DNA of 33,311 nt from Pascua guehoae (Eukaryota > Basidiomycota > Tremellomycetes > Trichosporonales > Trichosporonaceae), in contig BCJX01000001.1 of NCBI GenBank assembly GCA_001600415.1, positions 2,515,434 through 2,548,744 on the forward strand, written 5' to 3'. The notes beneath the pieces were generated by a model. It saw nothing but the letters and a program-made list of their open reading frames with translations, did no database searches and was not told the DNA's origin. Made by a program: the position numbers and the translations under genes. Of this stretch, positions 29,935-33,311 are shown piece by piece (position 1 is the first letter of the stretch; each line of letters begins with the position of its first letter).

Positions 29935-30612
29935 AGAGTCATACTCACACATCCGCCTCGTCTCCGTACACCAAAAATACCCCGCATTCGGCGCACAGCT
30001 CGAATTACACCGCGACACATACTTGAAGACGCCATACGGCGTATCGTCGTGCGAATCATCCGCCTCGTCCCCGACACACGGTATCGAGTTTGCACGGAAC
30101 ACGGCCTCGACCGCGGTCGTGCCCTGCGCCTGGCCGGTGGTGAACGCGAGCAGCGCCTCTGCGTGTCCCCTCACGCGCGCGTCGGCGAGCAGCTCGACGG
30201 CCCGCGCGGCCCGGCGCGCCGTGAAGAGGGGCGACTCGGAGATGATAATGTCGCTGGGGAGGAAGGAGCGGCGGGCGAACACGCCCACGCCGAAGGGCGA
30301 GGGGCGGAGGCGGACCTGGTCCCGCGACCGCGGGGGCGGCGGCGGCGGCGACCGCGCCCGTGGGACTCGCGCACTGCGTGTTAGCTGCACGTAGGCGGAG
30401 AAGGAAGCTAACCGTGGACTGGCGGGGACGAGGACGCCCGAGCGTTTCCGGCGCAGCTTGGGCCGGCGGACGTGCGGGACGGGGTGGGACGTGAGTGTCG
30501 ACAGGGGCCGGATGCGGGCGCGCCTGGTTGGCGCGTTACGCGTGCCCAGCGACCTGGGCCAGAGCGGGTCGTCGGCTGCCCGAGCGCCGTAGAGTGCCGC
30601 GCGTGTCGACAT
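29244..30612 (-). CDS. SET-domain protein, probable lysine methyltransferase with altered NHSC motif
   Basis: Exon 1 30612-29949, intron 29741-29948 (GTGAGT...CAG, phase 1), exon 2 29740-29244; about 386 residues. An Arg-rich N-terminal part with PLSTLTSHPVPHVRR could act as a mitochondrial leader. The SET domain begins at SPFGVGVFARRSF (105-117). The central motif is SRCNSSCAPN (200-209), where most family members have NHSCxPN; His is replaced by Ser204. After the splice come LIAYTAIPRRAEITAAY and FECGCSVCAR, the post-SET cysteine cluster. The layout resembles fungal SET proteins of the SMYD-like/Set5-Set6 group without a MYND finger. Activity is uncertain because of the His change. A 39-nt in-frame intron near residues 67-80 (GTTAGC...CAG) is possible but not required. 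Confidence 0.78.
29901..29934. repeat. C34 homopolymer (G34 in the SET gene intron)
   Basis: Thirty-four uninterrupted C on the plus strand. On the sense strand of the SET gene it is a G34 run that begins only about 14 bases after the 5' splice site. Such a run can form G-quadruplexes in the pre-mRNA and should vary in length between isolates. Confidence 0.92.
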
Positions 30613-31724
30613 GGGAGATGGTGTCGTGGTCTATTGCTGAAATGGCGGTAGTGTGGGTAGGGATAGGGATAATGAGAGAATGGGGAAAAGTAAGACAACA
30701 GAGATGGCTGGTCGTTGTCGTCCCTACCTTCCTTGCTTGCAGACTTGCGCCCTCGACTCCTTGTGCCCCTTCCTTTCGGCATCGTTGGGCTTCGGCGAGC
30801 CTTTGGATGGCACTTTGCCGACTACAGGGCGTCGGTGACTATCGTGGCTGAGATCATCTACCTCTCCCATGACCTGTGGAGGTGTGGGTCGTGATCGAAT
30901 TCTGGATCGCAGCCATCCAGTCTGCACCAGGCTTTTCGCAAAAACTGGTTACTCTACGGTGAACCCCTCGACGTGCCAGGACCAGTGCTGCCTAGAGCAC
31001 CGCCTGTAATGCACCCCTGCGGCAATGTGTGGGGATGCTGCGGCCTTATGCTGTGCAGGCAGCAGACGATTCTTCGACTTTCCATCCCGTGAGATATCTC
31101 CCTTTCGGCATTGTTATCTTGGGCCCATACTGGTTTCTTCTTCCATGATAATCGAGTAATGCAACGTCAGGTCCATTGGCGCCCATAGCGGCGCCGATAA
31201 CGCGCCTTGGCCCTGCCTCTCTCTTTGTGAAGCATAGCACAAACAGCTCAGAACCTCAGTTCCGCTAGTAGTTCAAGCACACAGGAGGGTGAGGCACTGG
31301 GTGTCAAGGCAGACGAGGTACAGTACAGGCGGCGCCGAGCGGCCAATTGTCCAGCCATGTGCACAGCCATGACTTGGTACTACCGACGAGATGGCACCAT
31401 CTTGTCCGAACGTCTCACAACTGCCAGGATCGCCTAGAGTTCCCGCCTCTATCTCGCCATTGCCTCAGCTGGCCCTGTCCCTGTTGTCTCTTCCTTGGAA
31501 TCTCAGCACGCGCGTAGGTTATGTTGCTCGGCACAGGATAAAGCACGACGAAAACGGGTATCAGGGTCCACGAAATGGATACTGCTGCCTGCATTAATTT
31601 CACCGCCCACCACTACACTCACCCAAAACCACATCTCGCCATCAACCATCAACCACTCATTCCCACCCCCCTCGTGCCCATCATTCCGCTTCCCAACGAC
31701 GCCAACAGGCCCCCAAAAAGCAGC
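30613..31724. other. Intergenic region upstream of the SET gene
   Basis: About 1.1 kb between the SET start and the tRNA-Arg gene. No conserved coding frame, tRNA or tandem repeat was found. Base composition is more even than in the coding parts. Confidence 0.45.
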
Positions 31725-31834
31725 AGGTTACGACGGGGATCGAACCCGCAATCTTCGGATACCGATCTTTGCATGCATGCCATGCGGCAGCACAGAAACC
31801 GGACTCCGACGCCGTACCATTTGGCCACGCAACC
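31725..31834 (-). tRNA. tRNA-Arg(CCG) with a 38-nt intron
   Basis: Read on the minus strand, acceptor arm GGTTGCG pairs with CGTAACC (one G-U). The D arm is GCC...GGC. The anticodon stem is TCGGA/TCCGA with loop GTCCGG-A, giving anticodon CCG. The T arm is GCGGG-TTCGATC-CCCGT. A 38-nt intron lies after position 37, the normal site. A T5 run follows at 31715-31719, a polymerase III terminator. Position 32 is G, which is unusual, and the base after the acceptor arm is T. Confidence 0.85.
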
Positions 31835-32052
31835 GATGCCATCTGGCGTGTTTACAGGAATTCGCCACACATTTTGAGCAGCGTAGCGGACCAGTTGAGC
31901 TCGCTGCGAGTTTAGGCGATTGCAGTTGCGTCCGTGCCGTCAGGCCGTTGGCAAATCTCCTTGACGAATTGTCTGGCATGCGAGCATGGGCGTCTCTGTA
32001 ACGCTTTTGGAGAGTGAAAGGTTGGAAGAGGTTCAAGAAGAGCAAAAAGGAA

Positions 32053-32134
32053 TTCCCCGCCAGGGAGTCGAACCCTGCTCTATCGCGCTCAACTTGTTGA
32101 AAGGCGATTATACTAACCGATGTACTAGCGAGGA
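32053..32134 (-). tRNA. tRNA-Glu(UUC) with a ~10-nt intron
   Basis: On the minus strand the acceptor TCCTCGC pairs with GCGGGGA. The D stem is GTAC/GTAT. The anticodon stem ATCGC/GCGAT encloses CTTTCA, then about ten extra bases and C38; the anticodon is TTC. The T arm CAGGG-TTCGACT-CCCTG is perfect. A T5 run at 32044-32048 serves as the terminator. The first six bases, TCCTCG, are typical of eukaryotic tRNA-Glu. Confidence 0.88.
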
Positions 32135-32534
32135 CTGCTAGACGGGTTTTGTTTCCCAATCCGCGCGGGCGCCTAGATCGGAATCCCAGACGGCCAGGAT
32201 CGTTGAAACGAAAGAATGAGTCTCCTGTTGTGATCAAGCATGCATAAATGTCTCTAGATCTCTAGACAATGGTGAGTGGTACGGTAGTGACGACAGTGAA
32301 GCTTCGGGTGTACAGTATGGCATGTTGCGACTGTGGTGGTTGCCTGCCATGGCAAACTGTTAAACTGATAAGATTGGGACAAAGTGCCACGATCCGCGTC
32401 GCGTCGCGCGTCATCACCCCTCCACATTTCGACCCAACTCTGAACCCGACTATTCCTCCCATCTTTCAACTCTCTCTCAACTTACTCTCACCATTCAACC
32501 CCACCCCCATAGGACCCGCCACACCCTCCTTACC
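32135..32534. other. Promoter region of the PIG-V gene
   Basis: 400 bases between the tRNA-Glu 5' end and the PIG-V start. The last 120 bases are strongly C/T-rich on the plus strand (CTCTCTCAACTTACTCTCACC), as in many fungal 5' leaders. Nothing else is recognisable. Confidence 0.45.
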
Positions 32535-33311
32535 ATGGCGCCTCGCGCCCCCCCCCCATCCCCGAGCCGCCGCGACATCCGCCTCATCGCCCTCCTCACC
32601 CTAACCACCTCCACCCTCTCCCTCCTCCTCCTCTACGTCTTCTCCTTCATACCGCCCTTTGACAGCTCGCACCTCGTCGCCTCCCCCGCCCGCTCGCCAG
32701 TGCTGCGGTGGGACGCCGTGCACTTTCTCTCCGTCGCGAGGCGGGGGTATGGGTGGGAGCAGCACCTCGCCTTCCAGCCCGGCTGGCACGGGACGCTGCG
32801 CGCTGCCGGCGAGGTGGTTGCGTTTGTCCGGCGTCTCGGTGGGGGCGGGGTGGAGGGGGTGGGGGACGGGGATATTCTGGTCGGGGGTGTGGTGGTGAAT
32901 GTTGTCGCAAGGGTCGTGGCGAATGTCTACCTGTACAAGTGAGCCGACCCAACACTGGCATACCCACCAGACCCCGCTGACGCCAGACTCACATCAACCC
33001 TCTTCACCCGCCGCACCGCCCTCGCCACGTGCATCCTGTACGCGCTCCCGCCCACGCCCGCCGTCCTCGTCTCGCCCTACACCGAGCCCCTCTTTGCGGC
33101 CCTCTCGTTTGCGGCCTCGCACGCCGCGATCGGGGGCCGATACACTCGCGCGGCGCTGCTGTTTGCGGGCGCGACGAGCATGCGGGCCACGGGCGTCCTG
33201 GGGGCCGCGGTGCTGGGGTGGATGGTGCTCGTGGCTGAGGGGGGGCAGGCGGCGTTGATTCGGGAGCGGAAGTGGGTGGTGAGTTGGGGTGTGGTTGCTG
33301 GTTGGGAGGAG
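32535..33311 (+). CDS. GPI18: GPI mannosyltransferase 2 (PIG-V/GPI18), 5' part, cut by window edge
   Basis: Start ATG at 32535. Exon 1 runs to 32938, intron 32939-32986 (GTGAGC...GCTGACGCCAG, 48 nt), and exon 2 is open to the window end. About 243 residues are visible. Residues 16-40 are the first membrane helix. LRWDAVHFLSVARRGY (57-72) carries the conserved W-D pair on the luminal side that marks PIG-V enzymes; VSPYTEPLFAALSF after the splice is the second family hallmark, followed by further membrane helices. The enzyme adds the second mannose to the GPI precursor in the ER membrane using dolichol-phosphate mannose. A GTGAGT at about 33279 may be the next donor, so the last 30 bases may be intron. 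Confidence 0.88.

Overview
The window looks like nuclear DNA of a GC-rich basidiomycete yeast, most likely a Tremellomycete such as the Trichosporonales. The reasons are protein genes cut by many short GT..AG introns (about 36-90 nt, often with a CTAAC/CTGAC branch site), gene content that is purely eukaryotic (ING-PHD, SPX-RING, F-box/TPR, MYG1, TRM61, PIG-V, mS33), and two intron-containing tRNA genes. All gene models were joined by hand from splice sites and reading-frame phase. No transcript or homology search was available, and the genus is inference.

Left part (1-8300): the 3' end of an unrecognised gene (+); a very long, mostly disordered nuclear-type protein (-, 1343-5143) with two C2H2-like zinc knuckles, each rebuilt exactly at a splice junction, and a short SIVDL-type motif repeated four times; and a Ser/Pro-rich membrane protein (-, 6503-8274) whose C-terminal membrane helix appears only after two introns near the 3' end are removed.

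Middle (8300-18500): about 3 kb with no clear gene apart from a possible orphan exon; mitochondrial ribosomal protein mS33 (+); a field of minisatellites; a small minus-strand gene encoding a HicA/YcfA-like domain (13079-13324), a fold known mainly from bacterial toxin-antitoxin systems; more tandem repeats; then an SPX-RING E3 ligase (-) of the Pqr1 type with a CACGTG box upstream.

Right part (19285-33311): a TPR/F-box/LRR protein of the Dia2/Pof3 type (-) divergent from an ING-family PHD protein (+); MYG1 exonuclease (-) divergent from the tRNA m1A58 methyltransferase catalytic subunit TRM61/GCD14 (+) across a 291-bp gap; a secreted Kre9/KNH-like protein (+) followed by two strong hairpins; a SET-domain protein (-) with a changed NHSC motif and a 34-nt G run in its intron; tRNA-Arg(CCG) and tRNA-Glu(UUC), both with introns; and the 5' half of GPI mannosyltransferase 2 (PIG-V/GPI18), cut by the window edge.

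The genes are mostly unrelated housekeeping functions. The pairings that may matter are the two divergent promoters (F-box/ING, MYG1/TRM61). The strongest candidates for something undescribed are the HicA-like gene in a eukaryotic nuclear context and the SIVDL-repeat zinc-knuckle protein.
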